Notes: generated from the letters alone by a model not told the origin. DNA of 64,000 bases from Candidatus Hydrogenedens sp. (GCA_035361075.1 DAOSBX010000008.1:40235-104234); one strand, 5' to 3'; positions 1 to 10,381 are shown, numbered from the stretch's first letter. Program-made: numbers and translations.

Positions 1-420
<420 letters not shown>

Positions 421-451
421 AAAACATAAACTGTGCAATTAAAAATAAACA

Positions 452-479
452 ATGGGCTCTATTCTTCAATAGAGCCCAT
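452..479. terminator. Bidirectional intrinsic terminator between convergent genes
   Basis: A perfect 12-bp inverted repeat (ATGGGCTCTATT / AATAGAGCCCAT) closes a 4-base CTTC loop. It is followed by a T-rich run on the plus strand and preceded by an A-rich run that becomes U-rich on the minus strand. It sits between the convergent gdhA and the DUF151 gene and could serve both. Confidence 0.85.
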
Positions 480-556
480 TTATCTTTAAGGTTTTTAAAG
501 ATATTTAATACTGTAATCTAACGACGAATTATCTTTTGTAAAAAACACAACAAATA

Positions 557-1057
557 TTAGCCAAATGGGTCATTTTCATCAGATTCATGCTCATGAGGTT
601 CTTCACCCTCCTCATCATCATGTTCCTCCTCATCAACCTGAAGTTCAATTTCTCTACCCGCAATATCCATTACCTCTTCCGCTACAAATATTGGACAGCC
701 CAAACATATTGCCACCGCAATACTATCACTCGGACGTGCATCTATTTTTAATATCTGCTCAATTTGCCCCTCTGCATTCTTCTGCTCAATATTCATATGG
801 GCAAAAAAAGTATCATTTTCAAGTTTATAGATTGTAACAGATTCCAATCGTGCTCTGAGTCCCGCAAGTAAATTACAAATCAGGTCATGCGTCAAAGGAC
901 GTATAGGCTTTTCACCCATCTGTGCCATCTGAATTGAAACCGCTTCAGGTATACCAACAAGGATTGGCAAAATTTTCCCTTCTGATTCAAGCAAAACCAA
1001 AGCACCACCACTATTATTCGGAGTTTTTGTCACTGCAAGTAATCGAACTTCTATCAT
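557..1057 (-). CDS. Bifunctional nuclease (DUF151/BFN) domain protein
   Basis: This 166-residue protein matches the DUF151 family over about residues 1-140: an N-terminal stretch around SGGALVLLESEGKILPI, GIPEAVSIQ, then RPLTHDLICNLL, and the signature DARPSDSIAVAI. Family members have been described as bifunctional nucleases in plants, and in bacteria they often sit in core operons. The last 25 or so residues form an acidic, His-containing tail (EEEHDDEEGEE) outside the domain. It stands alone, convergent with gdhA. The biochemical role is not established for bacterial members, so the name is a family label only. Confidence 0.9.
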   Translation of the reverse strand: MIEVRLLAVTKTPNNSGGALVLLESEGKILPILVGIPEAVSIQMAQMGEKPIRPLTHDLICNLLAGLRARLESVTIYKLENDTFFAHMNIEQKNAEGQIEQILKIDARPSDSIAVAICLGCPIFVAEEVMDIAGREIELQVDEEEHDDEEGEEPHEHESDENDPFG

Positions 1058-1162
1058 ATATGGTTCCTCTTCAAAAATAAACTAATATCTATCCATTATA
1101 ACATGGATTAATAATATATGGTTGTAAAATTCGATTATTCAATTTTTTATACTGTATTTATC

Positions 1163-1639
1163 TTAAAAAGTGTCTTTCGTTTTCTGACGGATTCCTTGAA
1201 AAAAATTGGTCAATAAAGAACCACACTCATTAGCACAAATTCCAGAAACAACCAAAGGTCTGTGGTTAAACCGTGAGTCTGCAAGAAGATTCATTAATGT
1301 GCCACAACATCCCGCTTTAGGGTCAAAAGCACCAAAATATACTTCTGGAATCCGCGATAAAATAATAGCACCAGCACACATCGGACATGGTTCCAACGTT
1401 ACATACATCCTTGTTCCATCAAGACGCCAGCTCTTCAACGCAGAAGACGCAGAAGTGATAGCAATTATTTCCGCATGGGCTGTCGGGTCTTGTAATTGCT
1501 CCCGTTGATTATAACCCCGTGCAATAATAGTATTGTTATGCACAATAACGCAACCTACGGGTACCTCTCCTTGGTCATAGGCTTTTTGTGCTTCAATGAG
1601 TGCCTGTCTCATATAATATTCATGTGATATATTCAACAT
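1163..1639 (-). CDS. tadA: tRNA-specific adenosine deaminase TadA
   Basis: A 158-residue cytidine-deaminase-fold protein. The zinc ligands and catalytic glutamate are intact: HAE at residues 55-57 and PCPMC at 84-88. The length and the GEVPVGCVIV start match TadA, which converts adenosine 34 to inosine in tRNA-Arg(ACG) so that CGN codons can be read. It is a single gene, divergent from the SprT-like gene at 1694 with a short shared upstream region. A guanine deaminase is a distant alternative, but the GAFDPKAGCCGTLMNL segment is typical of TadA. Confidence 0.94.
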   Translation of the reverse strand: MLNISHEYYMRQALIEAQKAYDQGEVPVGCVIVHNNTIIARGYNQREQLQDPTAHAEIIAITSASSALKSWRLDGTRMYVTLEPCPMCAGAIILSRIPEVYFGAFDPKAGCCGTLMNLLADSRFNHRPLVVSGICANECGSLLTNFFQGIRQKTKDTF

Positions 1640-1693
1640 AAACGTAAAAATACTCCTTACTCATCTTAAAAGATTGTATCAGAAATAGCATAT

Positions 1694-2515
1694 ATGAGAG
1701 ATATATTACAATTAGAATTTGATTTTGATTCCATTGAAAAACGTGATATTGATATAAATGCAATAGAAACATCAAGTCACATCAAACATCAGAACAATAA
1801 TACCAATCAGTTCATTAAACAGCCAGAAAAATTCCTATCTTACCTTAAATCAGATTCACTTATAAATAATATCGCAATACACAATGAACAAAATAAGGTT
1901 AAAATTATAATCAACGTAAAAACTAAAAAACGAGTACAAAGAATATATTATGCTCTTCCATCTATCTTTGATGCATCTATAAACGAATGGAAAATAATAA
2001 AAAATGTTTTTATTGGTAAATTCGCTTCAAGAGAATTAGTGCTACCCATCCTTAAAAAATATCAAATTTATAAAAACCCAATTTATCGAGGACACAAAAC
2101 CCATCAAGGTGAATTCTATGACCTCAAATATTTCTTTAATAAACTCAATCATGAATATTTTGAAAATCATCTAACAAACAATATTTTCTGGTCTAAAAGT
2201 AAATTCAAAAAACGAGCCCGTGGATATCTTTTAGGATATTTTAATTGGAATTCTTTAACTGTATATATAAGTCAACTACTGGATAGTAATTTAATTCCTG
2301 AGGAAGTTCTCGAAGTTATTATTTATCATGAATTAGTTCATGCATTTATATTTACCCAACAATCAATTTATGAAAAACCTCACGGATTAGAATTTAAAAA
2401 ATATTATTACAGACATCCGAAAGCAAAAATAATAGAGAAATTCATAAATACGAAAGAATTCGAAACACTAATGAAAAAGGTTATACAGACCAAAAAAAAG
2501 AGGCTCTCAAATTAA
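1694..2515 (+). CDS. SprT-like zinc metallopeptidase
   Basis: A 273-residue soluble protein whose C-terminal half resembles the SprT-like domain. The zinc-binding helix HELVH lies at residues 212-216 within IIYHELVHAFIF, and the motif LKYFFNKLNHEYFE upstream is typical of SprT-like proteins. The first 100 residues are charged, very AT-rich and unassigned. SprT-like domains occur in Spartan-type DNA-protein crosslink proteases and in bacterial proteins of unknown role. The stop is one base from the start of the next gene, so the two are probably cotranscribed. Confidence 0.8.
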   Translation: MRDILQLEFDFDSIEKRDIDINAIETSSHIKHQNNNTNQFIKQPEKFLSYLKSDSLINNIAIHNEQNKVKIIINVKTKKRVQRIYYALPSIFDASINEWKIIKNVFIGKFASRELVLPILKKYQIYKNPIYRGHKTHQGEFYDLKYFFNKLNHEYFENHLTNNIFWSKSKFKKRARGYLLGYFNWNSLTVYISQLLDSNLIPEEVLEVIIYHELVHAFIFTQQSIYEKPHGLEFKKYYYRHPKAKIIEKFINTKEFETLMKKVIQTKKKRLSN

Positions 2516-2516
2516 A

Positions 2517-3068
2517 ATGATAAATCTTAACAAACGTTTATTACTAATTATAATCATTACCTTATTATCCCTTGTTATAAGTCTTTTCGTCGGTTATAGA
2601 GCCACTTACTTCCTCATCACAACATATGTGCCTCATTTGACAATCCCTGAAAAAGACCTAAATGCAATAAGAGAAGTTTGGGTTTCAACCTTGATACTTT
2701 CAAAATTACTATTAGAGTACCACATAAAAACAGAAGACAAAGAGAATACTCCCTTCGAAATACAACAAGCATGGATAAATAACACTTTTTCCCCCCTAAT
2801 CTATAAAATTAGAGAAAATGTGCTTCAAAAAATAAAAACGTACAAAAATGCCCCCCCACAGATAAACAATCTATACAAAAAATTTATACATCTCTGTGAA
2901 CGCATACAAAACATGCTCCAGTTTCCCAACGACAATGCCCTTAAAAAAGCCATTTATCAAGATTTCTATCAATACCTAAAAGATATTGATGAACTGGTTG
3001 AAAACAAAAATATAAAAAGTATTATCCCCGTCGAAAAGACCATACTTGAATTCGAAAAAGTTTTGTAA
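2517..3068 (+). CDS. Membrane-anchored protein of unknown function
   Basis: I do not recognise this 183-residue protein. It has one clear N-terminal transmembrane segment (about residues 7-35, rich in L/I) followed by a charged, probably helical domain. The topology suggests a membrane anchor with the rest on the outer face. The ATG lies one base after the stop of the SprT-like gene, which points to translational coupling and a shared role with it. The following gene, the ECF sigma factor, has its own 75-bp upstream region. Confidence 0.7.
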   Translation: MINLNKRLLLIIIITLLSLVISLFVGYRATYFLITTYVPHLTIPEKDLNAIREVWVSTLILSKLLLEYHIKTEDKENTPFEIQQAWINNTFSPLIYKIRENVLQKIKTYKNAPPQINNLYKKFIHLCERIQNMLQFPNDNALKKAIYQDFYQYLKDIDELVENKNIKSIIPVEKTILEFEKVL

Positions 3069-3083
3069 AGAATTTATAGTAAC

Positions 3084-3133
3084 AAAAGTGAAACTTAAAT
3101 GTATATATAATTACCAATAAAAGTGAAATTTAA
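3084..3133 (+). repeat. Direct repeat upstream of the ECF sigma gene
   Basis: Two copies of AAAAGTGAAAYTTAA lie at 3084-3098 and 3119-3133, 35 bp apart, ending 11 bp before the sigma factor ATG. The copies differ by one pyrimidine. An operator or activator pair is possible; in such an AT-rich spacer the match could also be partly chance. Confidence 0.4.
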
Positions 3134-3144
3134 TAGGGAATAGT

Positions 3145-3786
3145 ATGAACAACTCACTACAATTTATGGATGGTGATAAAACACCACGTTCTTCTTACTC
3201 AGATGAAGCATTAATGACCCTACTTGCTCATGGAGAAGAAACCGCACTCATTGAATTAGTTCAAAGATACCAAAATGAAGTATTTCGTTTTTGTTACCAT
3301 TATTTGAGAGATATAGAAATGGCAAAAGACGCCGTGCAAGAAGTTTTCCTTCGTCTTTATATCGCACGTGACCGATACAACTCCGAAAAAAGACTTAAAC
3401 CATGGTTATTATGTATCGCCCGAAACCTATGCCTGAACGAATTAAAAAGACAAAAGTTAATACATTTTGAAACATTCGATAGTTATATCGAAAACCAAAA
3501 TTATGAGCAAAGTGAACCAACGAAGCAAGGCTTCGAAAACCAAAAATCCCTTACACCCTTTGAAAAACTTGTCATAGAAGAACGCCAAAAAATACTTTGG
3601 GATGAATTAAACAAACTACCTGAAGATGCTCGTGAAGTTATCGTACTTCGCTATTTTGAAAAAATGCATGCGAGAGATATTGCCGAAATCCTTGATACTA
3701 CCGAAGGTGCCGTTCGAACAAAACTTCACAGAATATTGAAATACTTAAAAGATAGGTTAGATGAGCGGAAAGATTTCGATGAATAA
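3145..3786 (+). CDS. ECF-family RNA polymerase sigma factor
   Basis: A 213-residue extracytoplasmic-function sigma factor. Region 2 spans about residues 22-95 (QNEVFRFCYHYLRD, the DAVQEVFLRLY motif, and ARNLCLNELKRQ). Region 4 lies at about 148-205 (LPEDAREVIVLRYFEKMHARDIAEILDTTEGAVRTKLHR), a helix-turn-helix that reads the -35 element. A hydrophilic linker of about 50 residues separates them. Its 3' end overlaps the start of the next gene by 8 bases, the usual arrangement with a cognate anti-sigma factor. The target regulon cannot be read from this window. Confidence 0.94.
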   Translation: MNNSLQFMDGDKTPRSSYSDEALMTLLAHGEETALIELVQRYQNEVFRFCYHYLRDIEMAKDAVQEVFLRLYIARDRYNSEKRLKPWLLCIARNLCLNELKRQKLIHFETFDSYIENQNYEQSEPTKQGFENQKSLTPFEKLVIEERQKILWDELNKLPEDAREVIVLRYFEKMHARDIAEILDTTEGAVRTKLHRILKYLKDRLDERKDFDE

Positions 3787-5749
3787 CGATTGTGAAAAAT
3801 ATAGAGAACAATTATACTACGGAATAATATCAGAAGAGATAAATGAGATATTTTATTCTGAGCATATCGATAAGTGTGCCGAATGCAAAAATTTCGTCGA
3901 AAAAATAAAAGAAATGCAAAATAATTTGATAACCATAGGTGAAAATTTACAAAAAACCTTACCAAAAATAGATATTAAAGAAACAATATTTACAGAAATA
4001 TCTAAAGTTAAAAATGGGGAACAAGTTATTCGCAATGCTATTGACAAAGAAGACGTAATTCCAGAATTTGTAGAATGGAATTTATACATCGAAGAAGAAG
4101 TCAATGATGTCTCACGGTATAGGTGTGAACTAAAATTAGAACATTCCTTACTATTAAGAGATGAAATTGAACAAATATGCCAAATCCACCAATCTTTAAA
4201 TAACATAGGAAGCACATGGGAAGCACCAGTATTAGATACAGACCTATTACCGTCTATTTTAGAAAAAATTAATCATTATAAAGAAAAGCAAGAAGAGAAA
4301 ATAAAGTCGATAGAAAAATTAGAAGAAGAACTCTTTGAACTTTCCTCAGCCATTACACCAGCACTGAATGACGTTGATATCTCTGCTCAAGTAGCAAAAA
4401 AAATTAAAGGAAAAGACTACTTAACAAAAAACAAAGAAAAACCAAAAATATTCAAACTAAAATCCAACATCACATCTAATAGAAACGAAAAATCAAAAGA
4501 CAAAATAGCCACAAAACATGCATCGTATAACTATGTTATTCCTTTGGCAATAGCCGCCGTCCTCGTACTTACATTACTCGGTGTCTTTATAAACTTTTCC
4601 TTAAATCAAGATTTAACAAATCGTCAGATAGACACCGCTACAAATTCAAATATTAAAGAAAATAACACAATACGTAATGATACTTATAAAACAACCCAGC
4701 CATTCTATCAGATAGACTCCGAATCAAATTCCCAGAATAAACAAATAGCCATTAAGATGGACAATGGCAAGTCTACCCATAGGAAAAATTATGTTGAAGG
4801 TGCACTTTCTGTTTGGACAAATCAACTAAAAGAAAATGCATTAGCCAACGCTGGGAAACTAATGCGAATGGGGGTCTGGGCAACCCTTTCCCCAGAAGAA
4901 GCAAGAGAATTACTCCAACAATCAGGCCTTTCACCAGAAGCAGTTTTAGGTGCGGTTCAATTCCTACCTCCAGATGAAGCACGTGTCGTCCTTCAAGCAG
5001 CAATAGACAATAACCCAAATGATGCATATCTCCGCTACGCTATGGTTCAAACACTGATGAAACTTGATAATGTATCCAACGATGATATTTACAATCATTT
5101 AACAGAGTGGAGTCAATTAGACCCATCAAATGCCCTTCCTCATTTTATAGAAGCAGAACTTTATATGAAAAATGGACTGCCCGACAAAGCAATAAATTGC
5201 ATTACAGATGCCAACAGTGCCACAAATTATAATTCTTACTCCACTATTACAGCCAAAGCATACATGGAAGCACTATTAGCAAAAGGAGTAGACCCAGAAA
5301 TGGCAAAACTGCTCGCTTCCGCATCGTTGGGTTTGCGAGAAAGTCAAGATTTAGAAAACATGGTTCAAACCCTCTTAGATTACGGTAAATACTATGAGGA
5401 TATAGGAGATTACGAAACCGCTTTGTTAATCTACGAAGCATTGAAAAATCTCGGTGTAAAAATAGATACAAGCTCCACACTAATTCAAGAAAGAATAGCT
5501 GGACTTGAATATGCTCAGAAAGCAGTAAATGCTATGTTGCGGATACTTAGTTCGACAAATACCTTATCCGATACCCAATCCCTTATCGATTTTACCCAGA
5601 CACTGAACGAAATGATGACCAATTACAACCTTGCTCTGAATAATTTCTATAAATTATTCGATACCGATAACCCAGCACTAATTCTTGATGTTTTAAATAC
5701 ATACCTCACTAACGGCAATGTAACGATAAAATCGACAAATCAACAATAG
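3779..5749 (+). CDS. Zinc-finger anti-sigma factor with transmembrane and TPR regions
   Basis: A 656-residue protein, counted from the ATG at 3779, which overlaps the sigma gene stop and has GGAAAG six bases upstream; an in-frame ATG at 3761 is the alternative. The N-terminus has an H-x3-C-x2-C motif (H29, C33, C36) like zinc-finger anti-sigma factors. About 200 charged residues follow, then a single membrane span (about 251-274), then a C-terminal part with TPR-like helical pairs (about residues 390-580). By position it should hold the ECF factor inactive at the inner membrane, with the TPR region facing the periplasm. It is far larger than the usual 100-250 residue anti-sigma factor. Confidence 0.82.
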   Translation: MNNDCEKYREQLYYGIISEEINEIFYSEHIDKCAECKNFVEKIKEMQNNLITIGENLQKTLPKIDIKETIFTEISKVKNGEQVIRNAIDKEDVIPEFVEWNLYIEEEVNDVSRYRCELKLEHSLLLRDEIEQICQIHQSLNNIGSTWEAPVLDTDLLPSILEKINHYKEKQEEKIKSIEKLEEELFELSSAITPALNDVDISAQVAKKIKGKDYLTKNKEKPKIFKLKSNITSNRNEKSKDKIATKHASYNYVIPLAIAAVLVLTLLGVFINFSLNQDLTNRQIDTATNSNIKENNTIRNDTYKTTQPFYQIDSESNSQNKQIAIKMDNGKSTHRKNYVEGALSVWTNQLKENALANAGKLMRMGVWATLSPEEARELLQQSGLSPEAVLGAVQFLPPDEARVVLQAAIDNNPNDAYLRYAMVQTLMKLDNVSNDDIYNHLTEWSQLDPSNALPHFIEAELYMKNGLPDKAINCITDANSATNYNSYSTITAKAYMEALLAKGVDPEMAKLLASASLGLRESQDLENMVQTLLDYGKYYEDIGDYETALLIYEALKNLGVKIDTSSTLIQERIAGLEYAQKAVNAMLRILSSTNTLSDTQSLIDFTQTLNEMMTNYNLALNNFYKLFDTDNPALILDVLNTYLTNGNVTIKSTNQQ

Positions 5750-5763
5750 AATAATAACCTACA

Positions 5764-7026
5764 TCATACATTCGGTTGCCGTTCATTAGGTCCTGTGTAT
5801 ATCTGCCTTGGACGATGAATCCGTGTATCTGGGTCATTCCTCATCTCTAACCAATGGGCAATCCAGCCTGGAATCCTTCCTAATGAAAACAATACAGTAA
5901 ACATTTGTGTCGGGATACCCATCGCACGATAGAGAATACCACTGTAAAAGTCAATATTTGGATACAACTTTTTCTCAATAAAATAGGCATCATTTAAAGC
6001 AACGTCTTCTAAATTCTTAGCAATCTCTAATAATGGATCATTAATCCCCATTTCTGAAAAAATAGAATCAACCGCACCTTTTAGCAGTTTTGCACGTGGG
6101 TCATAATTTTTGTAAACACGATGCCCAAATCCCATTAAACGGAAGTCTGAGTTCTTCTTTTTGGCTAATTCCACATATTTTTTATAGTTGGCTCCATCAT
6201 TATAAATCATCTGTAACATATTCAATACCGCTTCATTAGCACCCCCATGTAAACGTCCCCATAACGCACTAATTCCAGCCGAAACACTTACATATAGATT
6301 CGCCATCGAACTTCCTACCATCCTTACTGTTGATGTACTACAATTTTGTTCATGGTCAACATGCAAAATTAACAACAAATCGAGTGCCTTCTCAAACACC
6401 TTGGGTACAACATAATCTTCCGCAGGAGACGCAAACATCATTCGCAAAAAATTCGCACAATAAGAATGGTCTGTTCGTGGATATATATACGGCTCGCCAA
6501 CAGATTTTTTATATGAAAATGCCGCTATTGTTTTTGCCTGACCAATAATTCGGACAATGATATTATTTATATCCTCTTTTTCATAATTAGGATAAAATGA
6601 AGGCATTGCCGCTACCATAGAACTTAAAATACTCATCGGATGTGCATTATCAGGAAAAAAAGAGAAAAAGTTTACCATCCCTTGATGTATAAAACTATTC
6701 AGCGTGAGTTGTCTTCTCCATTCTTTTGCCTGTGCTGGTGTCGGCAATTCTCCATATATCAATAAGTATGCAATCTGAGAAAAAGGGAATTTTCCCGCTA
6801 ATGATTCAATGGGATAACCACGATACCGCAATATACCTTTTTCTCCATCAATATATGTTATCCCACTTTTGCATGAACCCGTATTGCCATATCCTGGGTC
6901 ATAAGTTAATGCACCAGTCGTTTCACGAAGCTTTCGAATATCAATGCCGATTTCTTTTTCAGTTCCTTCAAATACTGGTAATTCATATTCATTACCTCTT
7001 AAAATTAATTTGCATGTTTCTGTCAT
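5764..7026 (-). CDS. gltA: Citrate synthase
   Basis: A 420-residue enzyme that condenses oxaloacetate and acetyl-CoA into citrate at the entry to the TCA cycle. Catalytic residues are in place: H260 in LHGGANEA, H302 in GFGHRVYK and D359 in NIDFYSG, close to H264, H305 and D362 of the E. coli enzyme. Length and N-terminal beta domain fit the Gram-negative type II (hexameric) class. It is monocistronic and convergent with the anti-sigma gene, with only 14 bp between the two stops. Confidence 0.97.
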   Translation of the reverse strand: MTETCKLILRGNEYELPVFEGTEKEIGIDIRKLRETTGALTYDPGYGNTGSCKSGITYIDGEKGILRYRGYPIESLAGKFPFSQIAYLLIYGELPTPAQAKEWRRQLTLNSFIHQGMVNFFSFFPDNAHPMSILSSMVAAMPSFYPNYEKEDINNIIVRIIGQAKTIAAFSYKKSVGEPYIYPRTDHSYCANFLRMMFASPAEDYVVPKVFEKALDLLLILHVDHEQNCSTSTVRMVGSSMANLYVSVSAGISALWGRLHGGANEAVLNMLQMIYNDGANYKKYVELAKKKNSDFRLMGFGHRVYKNYDPRAKLLKGAVDSIFSEMGINDPLLEIAKNLEDVALNDAYFIEKKLYPNIDFYSGILYRAMGIPTQMFTVLFSLGRIPGWIAHWLEMRNDPDTRIHRPRQIYTGPNERQPNV

Positions 7027-7116
7027 ATCTATACCTTTCTTTTTTTATTTCAAGGTTACTAAAAATTAGCAGAAAATTATATCAAAATTTAATAATTAAA
7101 TGCTGTCCAAACCAAA

Positions 7117-8706
7117 TTATTTTTTAAGGACGAGATATAAAACTTGGTTTATTTCCTTGATACCTAATAACCATGCAATAAAAAGATACAATGTGAAACA
7201 AGTAGAACCCATAAAAAAAACATATAGCCCAAGTTTTAGAGTCCCACTTATACTATTTAGATTCACAAGCATGTTTATTATAAAAAATATACCTATAATA
7301 AAAAAAATGGAAATCACATATTTCATGATATTCAATAAATATTCTTTGTTAACTAAATTACCCAACCTAAAACTGAGAATTACAAAGAGTGATAAAAAAT
7401 TAACCCAGAATGAAATAGCGGTTGATAAAACCAATCCTATATAGCCTAATGGTCCTACAAGAATAATATTTAAAATGATGTTTAAAATCATACTTATTGA
7501 TGAGATAATAACAGGTATACTTGTATTATTCATAGCATAAAACCCCTGAATTAAAACCTTTACCCCTGAAAACCCAATCACGCCAATAGAATAAATTATA
7601 ATAGCATGTGCTGTTTTCTCTGTTAATTCTGCACCAAAATGACCCCTTTCAAATAGCAGTTTTACAGTTGGTTTACTTAGTAATATCAAAATTACCATAG
7701 TAGGTAATATCATAAATAAGGTTTGTAATGTCCCCTCCCTTAACGCCTGTTTTATCTTATATATCTCTTTGTTAGCAAAATACTTGGATAATTCAGGCAA
7801 TATGGATACAGATATGGCTGTGCCAAATATTGCAAGTGGCAATTGAATAAGTCGATTTGCATAAAACAAAGCAGATACCGTTCCTTCAGGAAGGGAATAA
7901 GAAAAAAAACTATCTACAAGTTTATTTATTTCTCCAGCCGCCTGACCAAAAATAACAGGGAGTAATAATAAAAATGCCTTTCGAACTCCTTCATTATACC
8001 AGTTTTTTGTAAAAGTAGGGGCTCTTAACCTTTTCCATACCGCTAAAAATAAAACAACTGCCTGTAAAATACCTCCTAACCAAAGACCTATAACTAACGA
8101 CCAGATAATATCAATTTGTAAAAAATAAGGGATAAAGATACAAATAATAAGTGAAATATTAAGTAAAGCGGGTGCCATCCCTGGTGTCTTATAATCCCCC
8201 AATATAAACAATGGTGCCATCATAAACACCGCAATTCCTATCCAGAACAAATATGGAAAGCACCACTGAAGTATTAATACTGCAAGATTTAGTTGTTCCT
8301 CTGTTTTCGGAGTTTCTTTAGTAATAGTATGAAGCGTGTCTATTATATTAGGAATGAATGGCATAAACAGAACACCAAAAACTGATACAACAATTAATAT
8401 CACAAACATAGTCGAAAAAAGAGAGTTCGTCAATTTCCGCATCTCTTCTATCCCGCCTTTTTCTTTATACTCAGAAAGAACAGGAACAAATGAAGCATTA
8501 ACCGCACCCTCACCAAGGAGATCCCTAAAGGTATTTGGTAGCCGAAAAGCAAATAGGAAAGTATCACGGGAAAAATCAGGCACATACCACCCCATTAATA
8601 TATCCCGAACAAGCCCCAATAAGCGACTGAATAGCGTCCCTACTGCGAAAATAAGAGCATATTTCCACCGTGAGATAGTCGCTTTTTCATGAGTTTCAGG
8701 AGACAT
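7117..8706 (-). CDS. murJ: Lipid II flippase MurJ
   Basis: A polytopic inner-membrane protein of the MOP/MviN family with about 14 predicted helices. Recognisable MurJ signatures include LLGLVRDILMGWYVP, FAFRLPNTFRDLLGEGA and NASFVPVLSEY near the N-terminus, and ALFYANRLIQLPLAIFGTA mid-protein. It moves lipid-linked peptidoglycan precursor across the membrane. The chosen ATG at 8706 overlaps lnt by 11 bp and has GGGGGAA upstream; the longer frame from 8751 would overlap lnt by 56 bp and looks less likely. Coupling to lnt places two envelope genes in one transcript. Confidence 0.95.
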   Translation of the reverse strand: MSPETHEKATISRWKYALIFAVGTLFSRLLGLVRDILMGWYVPDFSRDTFLFAFRLPNTFRDLLGEGAVNASFVPVLSEYKEKGGIEEMRKLTNSLFSTMFVILIVVSVFGVLFMPFIPNIIDTLHTITKETPKTEEQLNLAVLILQWCFPYLFWIGIAVFMMAPLFILGDYKTPGMAPALLNISLIICIFIPYFLQIDIIWSLVIGLWLGGILQAVVLFLAVWKRLRAPTFTKNWYNEGVRKAFLLLLPVIFGQAAGEINKLVDSFFSYSLPEGTVSALFYANRLIQLPLAIFGTAISVSILPELSKYFANKEIYKIKQALREGTLQTLFMILPTMVILILLSKPTVKLLFERGHFGAELTEKTAHAIIIYSIGVIGFSGVKVLIQGFYAMNNTSIPVIISSISMILNIILNIILVGPLGYIGLVLSTAISFWVNFLSLFVILSFRLGNLVNKEYLLNIMKYVISIFFIIGIFFIINMLVNLNSISGTLKLGLYVFFMGSTCFTLYLFIAWLLGIKEINQVLYLVLKK

Positions 8707-10294
8707 AAGTTGTGGTTCCCCCTTTATTCCTATTACGAATAAATGTATCAATGAGCAAAAAGAGTATCCCTAAGATTCCAACCATCATAGAAACATAATC
8801 AGGATTTAAAAATGAAGATATTCTTTCAGAGGGACAGGGAAGTGTAAAAATACCGCCTAACCGGGCTCTTACACTAATTCCTGGGTTGTTTAATATAGGT
8901 TCGAATAAATAGGTTTTATCCCTACCGATGAGAATATGAGCCACATAAAATTTGCCATGTGGGTCAAATATACCTGAGATACCCGTGTTGGTACAGTGAA
9001 TCACAGGTAGACGGGTTTCGATGGCACGCATACGGCATATTTCTAACTCCTGCGGTAAAGCATTTGTCCCGCCAAACCATGATAGATTGGTTAAAACGAC
9101 TAAGGCAGTTGCCCCATTTTTTCGTAAGTGATGTGCCATATTTGAAAAAAGGACCTCGAAACATATCAAAGGCCCAATTTTATTATGCTCATTGATTGAG
9201 AATATTTTTTGTTCCTTTCCCGAACTTACATCATAAGGCAAAATATTTCGTAAAAAAGGCAAAAACTGAGCAAGAGGTAAATACTCACCAAAAGGTGCTA
9301 AGTGAACCTTATCATAATAATCCATGACATTCCCCTCTGGATTTATCCACACACACGAGTTATAATCACCACCTTCTTCATCCAAACGTGTTGTTCCAGT
9401 TATTAGATGAACGGACTGCTTTTGTGCAAAGTCCTGTAATAGATCTAATATCCCAGGTGTAGAATAGTCCGTCATTACTAATGCCTCAGGCCAAAAAACA
9501 ATATCTACCTTCTGATTCTTTAATAATGTGTTTGAATATTGTACTGCCCATTCCACCATATCCCGATACCATATCGGGTCAAATTTCATCTCTTGCGGAA
9601 AATTAGGCTGAATAATTGCTACTCGGGTAGTCCCTTCTTTAATGGATGTATTGAGTAATAATAGCCAGCCTATAAAATGAACAACTAAAATGACACATAC
9701 AACATGAATTATGGATTTTAACCGATGAGTTTTTTGGATAATCGCCTCTGCTATAAATATATTTGCTAATATAATGAAAAAGGATAATAAAGGGACACTA
9801 CCTAAAGAGGTTAACTGAGAAAAAAGCAAATTCGGACCTTGACTATACCCTAAATTACACCAGCCAAACCCCGTTAAAGCATGGGCTTGCACCCATTCCA
9901 TCCCTACCCAGAGGGCACCGAAAACATAGTTACGGAAAATAGAATTTTGATGGGAAAAATGTTTACTCACTAAAAAACCTATAATTGCCCAGAATGCAGA
10001 AAGTCCCATTGAGAGTAATTGGTAACCGATGAACGCTGGTCCACCTACCCAGAACATATTGACAATGAGCCAGTTTAAAGTGAGTGAGTGAAAAACCCAA
10101 CCACTTATAAAAAAATACAATGCTACTTTTTTAGGTTTTGTTTCTAAAAAGAAGGTTATAAATAGAGGTACAAATGCTACCCAGATTAGAATATAGAAAT
10201 GAAAGTTAGGGAAGGATAGGAACGCAAGTATACCCGTTAAAATTGAAAGAAATAAAGGATTTTTTACCCACGTTTTTATTAAGTTAATATTCAT
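8696..10294 (-). CDS. lnt: Apolipoprotein N-acyltransferase
   Basis: A 532-residue inner-membrane enzyme that adds the third acyl chain to the N-terminal cysteine of lipoproteins. Hydrophobic helices fill residues 10-215, followed by a nitrilase-fold domain at about 223-490. The catalytic triad is visible: E270 in FWPEALVM, K329 in YDKVHLAPFGEYLP and C378 in GPLICFEVLF. Its presence fits the several lipoproteins predicted in this window. The 3' end overlaps murJ. Confidence 0.96.
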   Translation of the reverse strand: MNINLIKTWVKNPLFLSILTGILAFLSFPNFHFYILIWVAFVPLFITFFLETKPKKVALYFFISGWVFHSLTLNWLIVNMFWVGGPAFIGYQLLSMGLSAFWAIIGFLVSKHFSHQNSIFRNYVFGALWVGMEWVQAHALTGFGWCNLGYSQGPNLLFSQLTSLGSVPLLSFFIILANIFIAEAIIQKTHRLKSIIHVVCVILVVHFIGWLLLLNTSIKEGTTRVAIIQPNFPQEMKFDPIWYRDMVEWAVQYSNTLLKNQKVDIVFWPEALVMTDYSTPGILDLLQDFAQKQSVHLITGTTRLDEEGGDYNSCVWINPEGNVMDYYDKVHLAPFGEYLPLAQFLPFLRNILPYDVSSGKEQKIFSINEHNKIGPLICFEVLFSNMAHHLRKNGATALVVLTNLSWFGGTNALPQELEICRMRAIETRLPVIHCTNTGISGIFDPHGKFYVAHILIGRDKTYLFEPILNNPGISVRARLGGIFTLPCPSERISSFLNPDYVSMMVGILGILFLLIDTFIRNRNKGGTTTYVS

Positions 10295-10381
10295 AAAGTC
10301 GTTTTGCCTGTTTTAATTTTAAACGTTACTTACATATCACTATATTATCAAAAAGGATTGGACATTTTCAGTCGGGAGGTG

